Below, piece by piece: positions 1-5,817 of a stretch of 9,937 nucleotides of DNA. The notes beneath the pieces are model-generated. The model was not told the DNA's origin. It saw nothing but the letters and a program-made list of their open reading frames with translations, and ran no database searches. Each line of letters starts with the position of its first letter. Within the stretch, counting starts at the first letter, position 1. The DNA is from Altererythrobacter sp. (GTDB taxonomy: Bacteria; Pseudomonadota; Alphaproteobacteria; Sphingomonadales; Sphingomonadaceae): the NCBI GenBank assembly GCA_023299945.1, contig JALZVZ010000286.1, forward strand, positions 1-9,937, written 5' to 3'. The position numbers were made by a program, and so were the translations under genes.

Positions 1-215
1 AAAGTGCTCCATAAGGCCACATCAGCCACGCTGCCGGTGATGCGCTCCACCTCGCAAGGCAAATCAAGCGCGGCGAGGCCAGCTTCATCGACATCGATCA
101 ATATGAGCTTTTTGGCTCCGCGCTCGGCGAGGGATATAGCGCATGCTTCTCCGATACCGGATGCTGCACCCGTGACGAGGGCCGTACGGCCTGCAAAGTC
201 TTGAATATGTGTCAT
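1..215 (-). CDS. Short-chain dehydrogenase/reductase (SDR), N-terminal part, cut by window edge
   Basis: Only the first 71 codons are present; the gene continues past the left edge. The N-terminus forms a Rossmann beta-alpha-beta unit: the cofactor motif TGAASGIG lies at residues 15-22, and the second strand ends in LILIDVDE with an acidic residue at 41, which in classical SDRs favours NAD(H) over NADP(H). The catalytic Ser-Tyr-Lys region lies outside the window, so the substrate cannot be named. ATG 213-215 is the first possible start, because an in-frame TAG lies only two codons upstream. There is no clear Shine-Dalgarno sequence. The gene follows the response regulator on the same strand after a 44-base gap and may be co-transcribed with it. 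Family assignment is secure; exact function is unknown. Confidence 0.85.
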   Translation of the reverse strand, partial: MTHIQDFAGRTALVTGAASGIGEACAISLAERGAKKLILIDVDEAGLAALDLPCEVERITGSVADVALWST

Positions 216-259
216 GAGCTAAGCGCTAATCACTTGGCCGCGCGACATCAAGCAGCACT

Positions 260-1678
260 TTAGGCCGCGTTGTCGATCCCAAGATCGGACAACTTGCGGT
301 AAAGAGTTGAGCGGCCAATGCCCAAACGGCGCGCAACCTCTGTCATGCGGCCGCGATAATGTCCGATGGCAAGGCGAATTACATCGGCCTCAATATCTTC
401 CAGCGGGCGTAGATTTCCATCCTCGGTATAGAGCATGACACCCACCGATTCATGGATGGCGGCAACACTGTCCTCGGGTTCACCAAGCAGCTCGCACAAT
501 TGCGGGAAACTTTGCGGAGTAAGGGATTGGTTGTCACAGAACACAGCTGCGCGAAACAACACGGCTTGCAATTGGCGCACATTACCCGGCCAATCATAGG
601 CTGATAATAGCGATAAAGCCGAATCCGAAATGGCCAATGCCCGTAGGCCAGGCTGCTCGCCAATACGGGTTAGGAAATGGCGGGAAAGGCCAGGAATATC
701 GCCGGTACGCTCGCGCAAGGGCGGTAGTTTAATCGTGGTCTGGCCAACTTTATGGAGCAATTCTGCGCTAAAATGGCCTGAGGTCACAAGCGCATCCATC
801 GGCAGATTGCTAGCGCATAGGACGCGGACATCCACGCGGAAGCCGTGTGTCGCACCAAGAGGGCGAACGATGCCGCTTTCCAATGTGTCGAGGAGGCGAG
901 TCTGCAAATCCTCGTTCAATCGGTCGAGATCATCCAGCACCACAGTGCCGCCATCGCAGTGCTGCAATGCGCCAATTTGGCGGTCGAAAGCGCCAGGAAA
1001 AGCATTGGCCTCGTGGCCAAATAGAACTGATTCGAGGCTATTGGCAGGAACGCCGCCTGCATTGATAATTCGGAACGGCGCTTTTGCACGAGGGCTGGCG
1101 GCATGCATCGCACGCATCAGCATTTCCTTGCCAGTGCCGCTTTCTCCCTCGATTAGAACACTGGAGTGCGCGCGCGCCGCTTTTGCCGCTTGGGCCAGAG
1201 CAGTGCGGAACATCGGGGCAGTGCCGATCATCGCGTCAAAATCAAGCGCGGCAGACATTTTTTCCGCCAGCGGTTGCAATTCATCCTGAGGCGCTTCTTG
1301 TTCGGTGGCTGAGCGTAAGGTTTCCATCAAACGATCCGGCGCAACCGGCTTGATCAGATAATCGGTGGCCCCTGCTCGCATTGCATCTACGGCCAGTAAA
1401 GGTGATGCGCTGGTGGTCAGCATCAAGATAGGCAGGGCAGGACGGCGGGATTTCAGCTCTTCAATAAGCTTGCAGGCGTCATCGCCTGGAACCCATTGAT
1501 CAAGGATAATTGCAGATAATTGCATGCCCTGACGTGTGCCGAGCATGGCAATGGCTGTTTCTGAATCGGCTGCAACAATCGTGCGCCAACCCTCACGGGC
1601 GGCGAGCGCTGAGATCAACCGGCTTTGCGCAGGTTCATCATCAATCAGCATCAATAGTCGCTGGTCTAAATCGGCCAT
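260..1678 (-). CDS. NtrC-family response regulator with degenerate sigma-54 contact motif
   Basis: This 472-aa protein has the three-domain NtrC layout. The receiver domain (about 8-122) keeps the acidic pair D13/D14, phospho-acceptor D60, T88/T89 and K110. The AAA+ domain (about 150-385) has Walker A GESGTGKE at 178-185, switch Asn N206 and the WPGNVRQL sensor II region at 363-370. A Fis-type helix-turn-helix lies at about 430-469. Several key parts depart from active bacterial enhancer-binding proteins. The GAFTGA loop reads NAFPGA (225-230), Walker B reads VVLDD (246-250) rather than the usual D-E, and the two arginine fingers expected at the FRxDLxxRL stretch are S304 and K310. It is therefore probably a phosphorylatable DNA-binding regulator that does not remodel sigma-54 holoenzyme; this is inference. 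No partner histidine kinase is visible. The gene diverges from the oxidase/transhydrogenase operon, so it may control that operon, itself, or the downstream SDR. A GAGGG lies just before the ATG. Confidence 0.9.
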   Translation of the reverse strand: MADLDQRLLMLIDDEPAQSRLISALAAREGWRTIVAADSETAIAMLGTRQGMQLSAIILDQWVPGDDACKLIEELKSRRPALPILMLTTSASPLLAVDAMRAGATDYLIKPVAPDRLMETLRSATEQEAPQDELQPLAEKMSAALDFDAMIGTAPMFRTALAQAAKAARAHSSVLIEGESGTGKEMLMRAMHAASPRAKAPFRIINAGGVPANSLESVLFGHEANAFPGAFDRQIGALQHCDGGTVVLDDLDRLNEDLQTRLLDTLESGIVRPLGATHGFRVDVRVLCASNLPMDALVTSGHFSAELLHKVGQTTIKLPPLRERTGDIPGLSRHFLTRIGEQPGLRALAISDSALSLLSAYDWPGNVRQLQAVLFRAAVFCDNQSLTPQSFPQLCELLGEPEDSVAAIHESVGVMLYTEDGNLRPLEDIEADVIRLAIGHYRGRMTEVARRLGIGRSTLYRKLSDLGIDNAA

Positions 1679-1841
1679 AACCCTCAGTTCGTCCCGTTCT
1701 GGTACGCTGACAGTCTCTAGCGACTAGGTGTAAAGACGAGATTAAGGCTGTTGACGGAGTTCACAATGACTTGAGAAGCTGGACAGAGCGCGATAGACGT
1801 TATGGTCAATACAACAACTCAAAAGGGGCAAGGACCTGACA
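1679..1841. promoter_or_regulatory. Divergent intergenic region, probable promoters for both sides
   Basis: These 163 bases separate two divergently read units, so promoters for both are expected here. On the plus strand TTGACG (1751-1756) and TTGAGA (1771-1776) resemble -35 boxes, but only weak -10 candidates follow (for example TAGACG at 1794-1799, 17 bases after TTGAGA). On the minus strand TTGTGA (1761-1766) is followed after 16 bases by TAATCT (1739-1744), a modest sigma-70-type match reading toward the regulator. A small inverted element CTAG-CGA-CTAG lies near 1717-1727. I see no GG-N10-GC sigma-54 promoter on either strand. Assignment as a promoter region comes from gene orientation; the individual boxes are weak. 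Confidence 0.45.
1830..1834 (+). promoter_or_regulatory. Ribosome binding site of the 40-aa oxidase subunit gene
   Basis: AAGGA lies 7 bases upstream of ATG 1842. This good Shine-Dalgarno match supports the very short ORF that follows as a real gene. Confidence 0.65.
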
Positions 1842-1964
1842 ATGGCTTCGCAAGATATGAAATCCGCCAATTCGACATATGATAAATTCATCGCAACGCT
1901 GAAATGGTCCGTGCCGCTGCTTGCGGTTATCACTTTGCTTGTCGTTGTTTTGATTGCCGATTAA
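1842..1964 (+). CDS. aa3-type cytochrome c oxidase subunit IV (40 aa)
   Basis: The predicted protein has 40 residues: a polar N-terminus of about 23 residues with KSANSTYDKFIATLKWSV, then one hydrophobic span (about 24-39) ending in Asp. This matches the small bacterial aa3 oxidase subunit IV family (Pfam COX4_pro_2 type): short length, a DMK-x(n)-TYxxF segment followed by W and a single C-terminal helix. In that family the protein is a one-helix accessory subunit of the inner-membrane aa3 oxidase and is not catalytic. It has its own ribosome binding site and sits alone, without ctaC/ctaD/ctaE nearby. It is the first gene of the transhydrogenase operon, with its stop 13 bases from the preferred pntAA start. 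The assignment is from remembered family pattern and small size limits certainty. Confidence 0.75.
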   Translation: MASQDMKSANSTYDKFIATLKWSVPLLAVITLLVVVLIAD

Positions 1965-1977
1965 GATCGCAAAACCC

Positions 1978-3099
1978 TTGAGAATAGCCATCTTGAAAGA
2001 GCGTGCCGGCGGTGAAAGCCGTGTGGCAGCCAGCGCAGAAACCGTGCGCAAGTTTATCGCTTTGGGCGCAGAGGTCGCGGTTGAGAAGGGCGCTGGAATT
2101 GCAGCAGCCATTCCCGATGCAGCCTATGCAGAGGCGGGCGCAAGTGTTGGCACGGCGGCAGTTACGGCGAAAGATGCTGACATCATGTTGGGCATTCAGG
2201 CGCCTGATCTGAAGCTTATCAAAGGCGCAAAAAAGGGGGCAATGGTTGCGGCGCTTTTCGACCCGTTTGGTGCCCCAAAATTGGTTGAGGCCTATGCCAA
2301 GGCTGGGTTTGAGGCGTTGTCGATGGAATTTATGCCGCGCATCACTCGCGCGCAAAGCATGGATGTGCTTTCCAGCCAATCAAACTTGGCTGGTTACAAG
2401 GCGGTGATCGCCGCGGCGGACACTTATGGCCGCGCATTTCCAATGATGATGACTGCGGCGGGCACAGTTCAGGCTGCGCGCTGTTTTGTTATGGGTGTCG
2501 GTGTGGCGGGCCTTCAAGCGATTGCAACCGCGCGGCGTTTGGGAGCGCAAGTGTCGGCCACCGATGTGCGCTCTGCCACCAAAGAACAAATCGAAAGCCT
2601 AGGCGCAAAGCCCGTGTTTGTGGAAGAGGTCGCCGGTATCGAGGGCGAGGGCAGCGGAGGATATGCCACCGAAATGAGCGAGGAATATCAAAAGGCGCAG
2701 GCTGAATTGGTGTCCTCTCACATTGCGAAACAAGATATCGTCATCACCACCGCGCTGATCCCGGGCCGCGCCGCGCCGCGCCTGATTTCCGATGCTCAAA
2801 TCAAAACGATGAAACCGGGCAGTGTCATCTTCGATCTTGCCACATCACAAGGCGGCAATGTCGAGGGTTCTAAACCTGATGAGATCGTCATGAAACACGG
2901 CGTTGCCATCATGGGCTATGCCAACACACCGGCGCATTTGCCCGCCGATGCATCCGCGCTGTTTGCGCGCAATCACTATAATTTCCTTTCCGCCTTCTGG
3001 GATGAAGAAACCGGCGGACCCGTCCTCGATGAAGAAATCGGCGATGCGGTTCGGCTGACAAAAGGCGGCAAAATTGTCAACGAAAGGCTGAACGCATGA
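1978..3099 (+). CDS. pntAA: Proton-translocating NAD(P) transhydrogenase, alpha subunit part 1 (NAD(H)-binding domain I)
   Basis: This subunit binds NAD(H) on the cytoplasmic side and passes hydride to NADP+ bound on PntB. From the start used here it has 373 aa, the usual length of the separate domain I subunit of alphaproteobacteria; it lacks the membrane helices found at the C-terminus of E. coli PntA. Visible motifs are the N-terminal IAILKER, the RITRAQSMD loop (121-129) with R121, Q126 and D129 matching the Arg-Gln-Asp hydride-transfer loop, the nucleotide motif GVGVAG (173-178) with D196 after the next strand, and a Glu/Gly-rich mobile loop (about 219-232). The start is TTG at 1978, chosen because family proteins begin M-[RK]-I-A-[IV]. 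A TTG at 1954 would overlap the previous gene by 11 bases and add 8 residues. Neither has a strong Shine-Dalgarno sequence, suggesting translational coupling. The end overlaps the next gene by ATGA. Confidence 0.93.
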   Translation: MRIAILKERAGGESRVAASAETVRKFIALGAEVAVEKGAGIAAAIPDAAYAEAGASVGTAAVTAKDADIMLGIQAPDLKLIKGAKKGAMVAALFDPFGAPKLVEAYAKAGFEALSMEFMPRITRAQSMDVLSSQSNLAGYKAVIAAADTYGRAFPMMMTAAGTVQAARCFVMGVGVAGLQAIATARRLGAQVSATDVRSATKEQIESLGAKPVFVEEVAGIEGEGSGGYATEMSEEYQKAQAELVSSHIAKQDIVITTALIPGRAAPRLISDAQIKTMKPGSVIFDLATSQGGNVEGSKPDEIVMKHGVAIMGYANTPAHLPADASALFARNHYNFLSAFWDEETGGPVLDEEIGDAVRLTKGGKIVNERLNA

Positions 3100-3521
3100 A
3101 AACTCTCGCAAAGATCGCAATGGCTACGGTTCTGATGGGCACATTGGCGGCCTGTGATTCTATCGGCGGCGGCGCCAATTATTCAGAGGGTGATGCAAAA
3201 GCCGGTTCTGCTTTTCGCCATCATGCGCGCGATGTCGTTGCCGGTTTGAACCCCCAATGCCCGTTCTCAGCAAAAAAGGATGTTCTTGCGCAATATGACG
3301 GGGTCAATAAGCGCTTTGACGCTTTGAAAAAGACAATTTCCGACCGTTCGTTTGAAACTGATCTTGCGCTGGTTGAGGCCGACTACCAATATTATTGGGA
3401 GGTCAACACTGTACCATGCGCATCACCCGATGGTGAGAATGCCGCTGAAGCAATCGCTGGTGAGGTCACACGCGTTGATGGTCAGCTTGAACAGCTCGAA
3501 AAGATCGTCGGCGGGCTTTAA
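3096..3521 (+). CDS. Putative lipoprotein encoded inside the transhydrogenase operon
   Basis: I do not recognise this 141-aa protein. The N-terminus is a typical lipoprotein signal: positive K2/K5, hydrophobic core 6-17 and lipobox LAAC with Cys at 20. Residue +2 after the Cys is Asp; by the E. coli Lol rule this would keep the protein in the inner membrane, although the rule is less certain outside enterobacteria. The mature part is polar, probably helical, with two cysteines (C55, C108) that could pair in the periplasm and a C-terminal segment with heptad-like leucines (about 127-138). The ATG overlaps the pntAA stop (ATGA), and AAAGG at 3083-3087 lies 8 bases upstream. The position between pntAA and pntAB suggests a role near the transhydrogenase; this is inference from location only. 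Confidence 0.8.
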   Translation: MKTLAKIAMATVLMGTLAACDSIGGGANYSEGDAKAGSAFRHHARDVVAGLNPQCPFSAKKDVLAQYDGVNKRFDALKKTISDRSFETDLALVEADYQYYWEVNTVPCASPDGENAAEAIAGEVTRVDGQLEQLEKIVGGL

Positions 3522-3523
3522 AA

Positions 3524-3883
3524 ATGGGTCTGTTGAATGCAACGACTGCGAGCGCGCAGCAATTTATTGACGACCACGGGCATTGCCTTGTGGAAGGCGA
3601 AGAGGTTCAGGTCTGTTTCAAGACTGTGCGCGATTGGATCGTGTTTTCCTCATGGCGCGTTATTCATGTTGATGTGCAGGGGCTGACAGGTAAGAAAAAA
3701 CAATACCTTACAGTACCCTATCGTTCAATTAGTGCCTATTCCATTGAGAGCGCTGGGACGTTTGATTTGGACGCCGAGGTCAAGATTTACCTGTCTGGCC
3801 ATTCGCCAATCGAGTTCAAAATCGGCAAAGATTCCGATGTATCGGGCCTGCAAATGCTGATGGCTCAGAAGTTGGATCGTTAA
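3524..3883 (+). CDS. Bacterial PH-domain protein (bPH_1 / former DUF1696 type)
   Basis: This 119-aa soluble protein has no signal peptide or membrane helix. The central stretch VDVQGLTGKKKQYLTVPYRS (about 50-69), followed by an S-x-E-S-A-G-x-F-D-L-D-A-E segment (about 74-87) and a K-I-Y-L-S-G strand, is the signature of the bacterial pleckstrin-homology family bPH_1. Members form ring-like oligomers; their cellular role is not established. A potential GGCGGG ribosome binding site lies about 10 bases upstream of the ATG. The gene starts two bases after the lipoprotein stop and ends three bases before pntAB, so it is a genuine operon member. A membrane-associated scaffolding role is possible but not shown by the sequence. 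Confidence 0.85.
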   Translation: MGLLNATTASAQQFIDDHGHCLVEGEEVQVCFKTVRDWIVFSSWRVIHVDVQGLTGKKKQYLTVPYRSISAYSIESAGTFDLDAEVKIYLSGHSPIEFKIGKDSDVSGLQMLMAQKLDR

Positions 3884-3886
3884 ATC

Positions 3887-4171
3887 ATGGACTTTATTTC
3901 AATCCTATCGATTTTCGTATTGGCCTGCTTTGTCGGCTATTATGTGGTGTGGTCGGTCACGCCCGCTCTGCATACGCCGCTGATGGCGGTGACCAATGCG
4001 ATTAGCTCGGTCATTATTGTCGGCGCGCTGATTGCAGCGGCAGAAGCGAGCAGCCCATGGGCCAAATGGCTTGGCCTGCTGGGCGTTGTGCTGGCGAGCA
4101 TCAATATCTTCGGCGGCTTTGCTGTGACGGAGCGAATGCTGGCCATGTATAAGAAGAAGGAGGGGAAATGA
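3887..4171 (+). CDS. pntAB: NAD(P) transhydrogenase, alpha subunit part 2 (membrane domain)
   Basis: This 94-aa membrane protein supplies the alpha-side helices of the proton channel. Three hydrophobic spans are visible (about 4-21, 33-52 and 59-78). The conserved TPALHTPLMAVTNAISS segment (25-41) and the NIFGGFAVTERMLAMYKK end (73-90) are family hallmarks. The length is typical of the separate PntAB subunit found where the alpha chain is split. In most alphaproteobacteria it directly follows pntAA; here two unrelated genes intervene. Its last codons contain the strong ribosome binding site of the next small gene, and its stop overlaps that gene's ATG (ATGA). Confidence 0.95.
   Translation: MDFISILSIFVLACFVGYYVVWSVTPALHTPLMAVTNAISSVIIVGALIAAAEASSPWAKWLGLLGVVLASINIFGGFAVTERMLAMYKKKEGK
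4157..4163 (+). promoter_or_regulatory. Strong Shine-Dalgarno AAGGAGG inside the 3' end of pntAB
   Basis: AAGGAGG, followed by GG, lies 4 bases before ATG 4168 and 10 bases before ATG 4174. It is the best ribosome binding site in the window and supports translation of the 50-aa ORF that follows. Confidence 0.7.
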
Positions 4172-4320
4172 TCATGACCCTTCAGTCTGCAAAAGAGTGG
4201 GTTACGAAAAACCGTTGGTGGGTGGCTCTTTTTATTGTTGTCGCATTTGGATATACGGTTGGTAAAGATAGAGCGTTGAATGACAATGCGACCGCGGTGC
4301 AAAATGGGAGTGAAAGATGA
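4168..4320 (+). CDS. Small single-span membrane protein (50 aa) between pntAB and pntB
   Basis: I do not recognise this 50-aa protein. It has a short polar N-terminus (about 1-16, with K9, K14 and R16), a Trp-flanked hydrophobic span starting NRWWVALFIVVAFGYTVG (15-32), and a polar tail of about 18 residues. By the positive-inside rule the N-terminus would face the cytoplasm. Its start overlaps the pntAB stop and its stop overlaps the pntB start, both as ATGA, and it has the strong upstream AAGGAGG. This double coupling argues that it is a real gene rather than spacer. An alternative start is ATG 4174 (48 aa), which has the more usual spacing. A small subunit or assembly factor of the transhydrogenase is plausible, but only from context. 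Confidence 0.7.
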   Translation: MIMTLQSAKEWVTKNRWWVALFIVVAFGYTVGKDRALNDNATAVQNGSER

Positions 4321-5816
4321 GCCTTTCCATCCTCGCTGGCGCTGCTGACAGCGCGCACGCAGCCCCCGCTTGGGCCATGCTCGCCTATCTAATTTCCGGT
4401 GTGTTTTTCATTCTCGCTTTGCGTGGGCTTTCTAGCCCTGCGACATCCAGAGGTGGCAATCGCAATGGAATGATCGGCATGAGCATCGCGGTCGCAACAA
4501 CGTTGATCGTGCATTGGCCCAAGATTACCGGCGGCACGGCAGGCAGCTATGTCGGGCCGGATATTGAAACGATTGGATTGATCGCAGGCGCCATCGTCAT
4601 TGGCGCGATCATTGGTCTGACCACGGCGAAGAAAATCGCGATGACGGCGATGCCGGAATTGGTCGCTGCCTTTCATAGCCTTGTTGGCCTTGCGGCCGTG
4701 CTGGTTGGCTGGGCGGCCTATCTGGAACCTGAAGCGTTCGGCTTGCTTGGTGATGACCTTGCGATTTCGCCGGTTAGCAAGATTGAGATGGGGCTAGGCA
4801 TTGCCATTGGCGCAATCACCTTCTCTGGCTCGGTTATTGCCTTCCTAAAATTGTCAGGCCGCATGAGTGGATCCCCGATCCTGCTGCCTCTGCGCCATGT
4901 GATCAACCTTGGCACTTTGCTGGCGATTATTGTTCTCACGGCACTGTTTGCTTTGGGCAGTGGGCAGTCGGAAACCATGCCCTTTGTTATCGCGCTGACG
5001 GTGCTGGCGTTCATTATCGGCTTTCTGCTGATCATCCCCATTGGCGGTGCGGATATGCCGGTGGTTGTGTCCATGCTGAACAGCTATTCCGGCTGGGCAG
5101 CCGCCGCGATGGGCTTTACCCTCGGCAATAGCGCGATGATTATCACAGGCGCATTGGTTGGCAGCTCTGGTGCGATCCTATCCTACATCATGTGCAAGGC
5201 AATGAACCGCAGTTTCATTAGCGTGATCGCTGGCGGGTTCGGAGCGGATAGTTCTGGCGGCGGTGATGGCGAAGCGCGTGAAGCGCGGCCTTACAAACAA
5301 GGCAGTGCAGAAGATGCCGCCTTCATGCTGAAACAAGCGGAAAGCGTGATCATCATCCCAGGCTATGGCATGGCCGTGGCGCAGGCGCAGCATGCATTGC
5401 GCGAGATGGCGGATGCGCTGAAAGCAGAGGGCGTGGATGTGAAATACGCCATCCACCCCGTCGCAGGCCGAATGCCGGGCCATATGAATGTGCTGCTGGC
5501 AGAGGCGAATGTGCCTTATGATGAGGTGTTTGAGCTGGAGGATATCAACTCTGACTTTGCCCAAGCAGACGTCGCCTTCATTATTGGCGCGAACGATGTG
5601 GTGAACCCAGCGGCCAAGACCGACAAATCATCGCCCATTTACGGGATGCCAGTGTTCGACGTGGACAAGGCCAAGCAAGTGTTCTTCATCAAGCGTTCCA
5701 TGGGCGGGGTCGGCTATGCCGGCGTTGATAATGACGTGTTCTATATGGACCAGACCATGATGCTTTTGTCCGATGCCAAGAAGATGGTCGAAGGCATTGT
5801 GAAGGCGCTCGATTAG
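4317..5816 (+). CDS. pntB: NAD(P) transhydrogenase, beta subunit (membrane domain II plus NADP(H)-binding domain III)
   Basis: This 499-aa protein carries most of the proton channel and the NADP(H) site. The N-terminal 310 residues contain multiple hydrophobic spans. H120 in MPELVAAFHSLVGLAAVLVG lines up with the proton-path His91 of E. coli PntB; D246 and N255 in the GGADMPVVVSMLNSYSGW region match Asp213 and Asn222. A Gly/Ser-rich linker (about 305-320) leads to domain III, with the NADP motif GYGMAVAQAQ (349-358), the PVAGRMPGHMNVLLAEA region (381-397) and the KRSMGGVGYAG loop (459-469). The loop between SM and GYAG appears one residue longer than in the E. coli sequence I recall. ATG overlaps the preceding small gene. 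The hinge and membrane residues look intact, so the enzyme should be functional. Confidence 0.96.
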   Translation: MSLSILAGAADSAHAAPAWAMLAYLISGVFFILALRGLSSPATSRGGNRNGMIGMSIAVATTLIVHWPKITGGTAGSYVGPDIETIGLIAGAIVIGAIIGLTTAKKIAMTAMPELVAAFHSLVGLAAVLVGWAAYLEPEAFGLLGDDLAISPVSKIEMGLGIAIGAITFSGSVIAFLKLSGRMSGSPILLPLRHVINLGTLLAIIVLTALFALGSGQSETMPFVIALTVLAFIIGFLLIIPIGGADMPVVVSMLNSYSGWAAAAMGFTLGNSAMIITGALVGSSGAILSYIMCKAMNRSFISVIAGGFGADSSGGGDGEAREARPYKQGSAEDAAFMLKQAESVIIIPGYGMAVAQAQHALREMADALKAEGVDVKYAIHPVAGRMPGHMNVLLAEANVPYDEVFELEDINSDFAQADVAFIIGANDVVNPAAKTDKSSPIYGMPVFDVDKAKQVFFIKRSMGGVGYAGVDNDVFYMDQTMMLLSDAKKMVEGIVKALD

Positions 5817-5817
5817 G

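Noticed and set aside
221..232. Near-palindrome around AGCGCT before the SDR start as an operator
   Set aside because: The perfect core is six bases, which is common by chance in this composition, and no second copy was seen.
630..1289. Long plus-strand open frame of 219 codons opposite the response regulator
   Set aside because: It is rich in Arg/Ser/Pro with no recognisable domain and lies entirely antisense to a clear three-domain regulator gene; it is a shadow of that gene's codon bias.
1930..2379. Minus-strand open frame of 149 codons opposite pntAA
   Set aside because: The translation is rich in Cys, His and Arg, has no motif, and is antisense to well-conserved pntAA.
3940..4302. Minus-strand open frame of 120 codons across pntAB and the 50-aa gene
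   Set aside because: It is antisense to pntAB. The plus-strand 50-aa frame has a ribosome binding site and ATGA couplings, whereas this one has no supporting signal.
5178..5564. Minus-strand open frame of 128 codons opposite pntB
   Set aside because: His/Arg-rich, low-complexity translation with no domain, complementary to the NADP domain of pntB.
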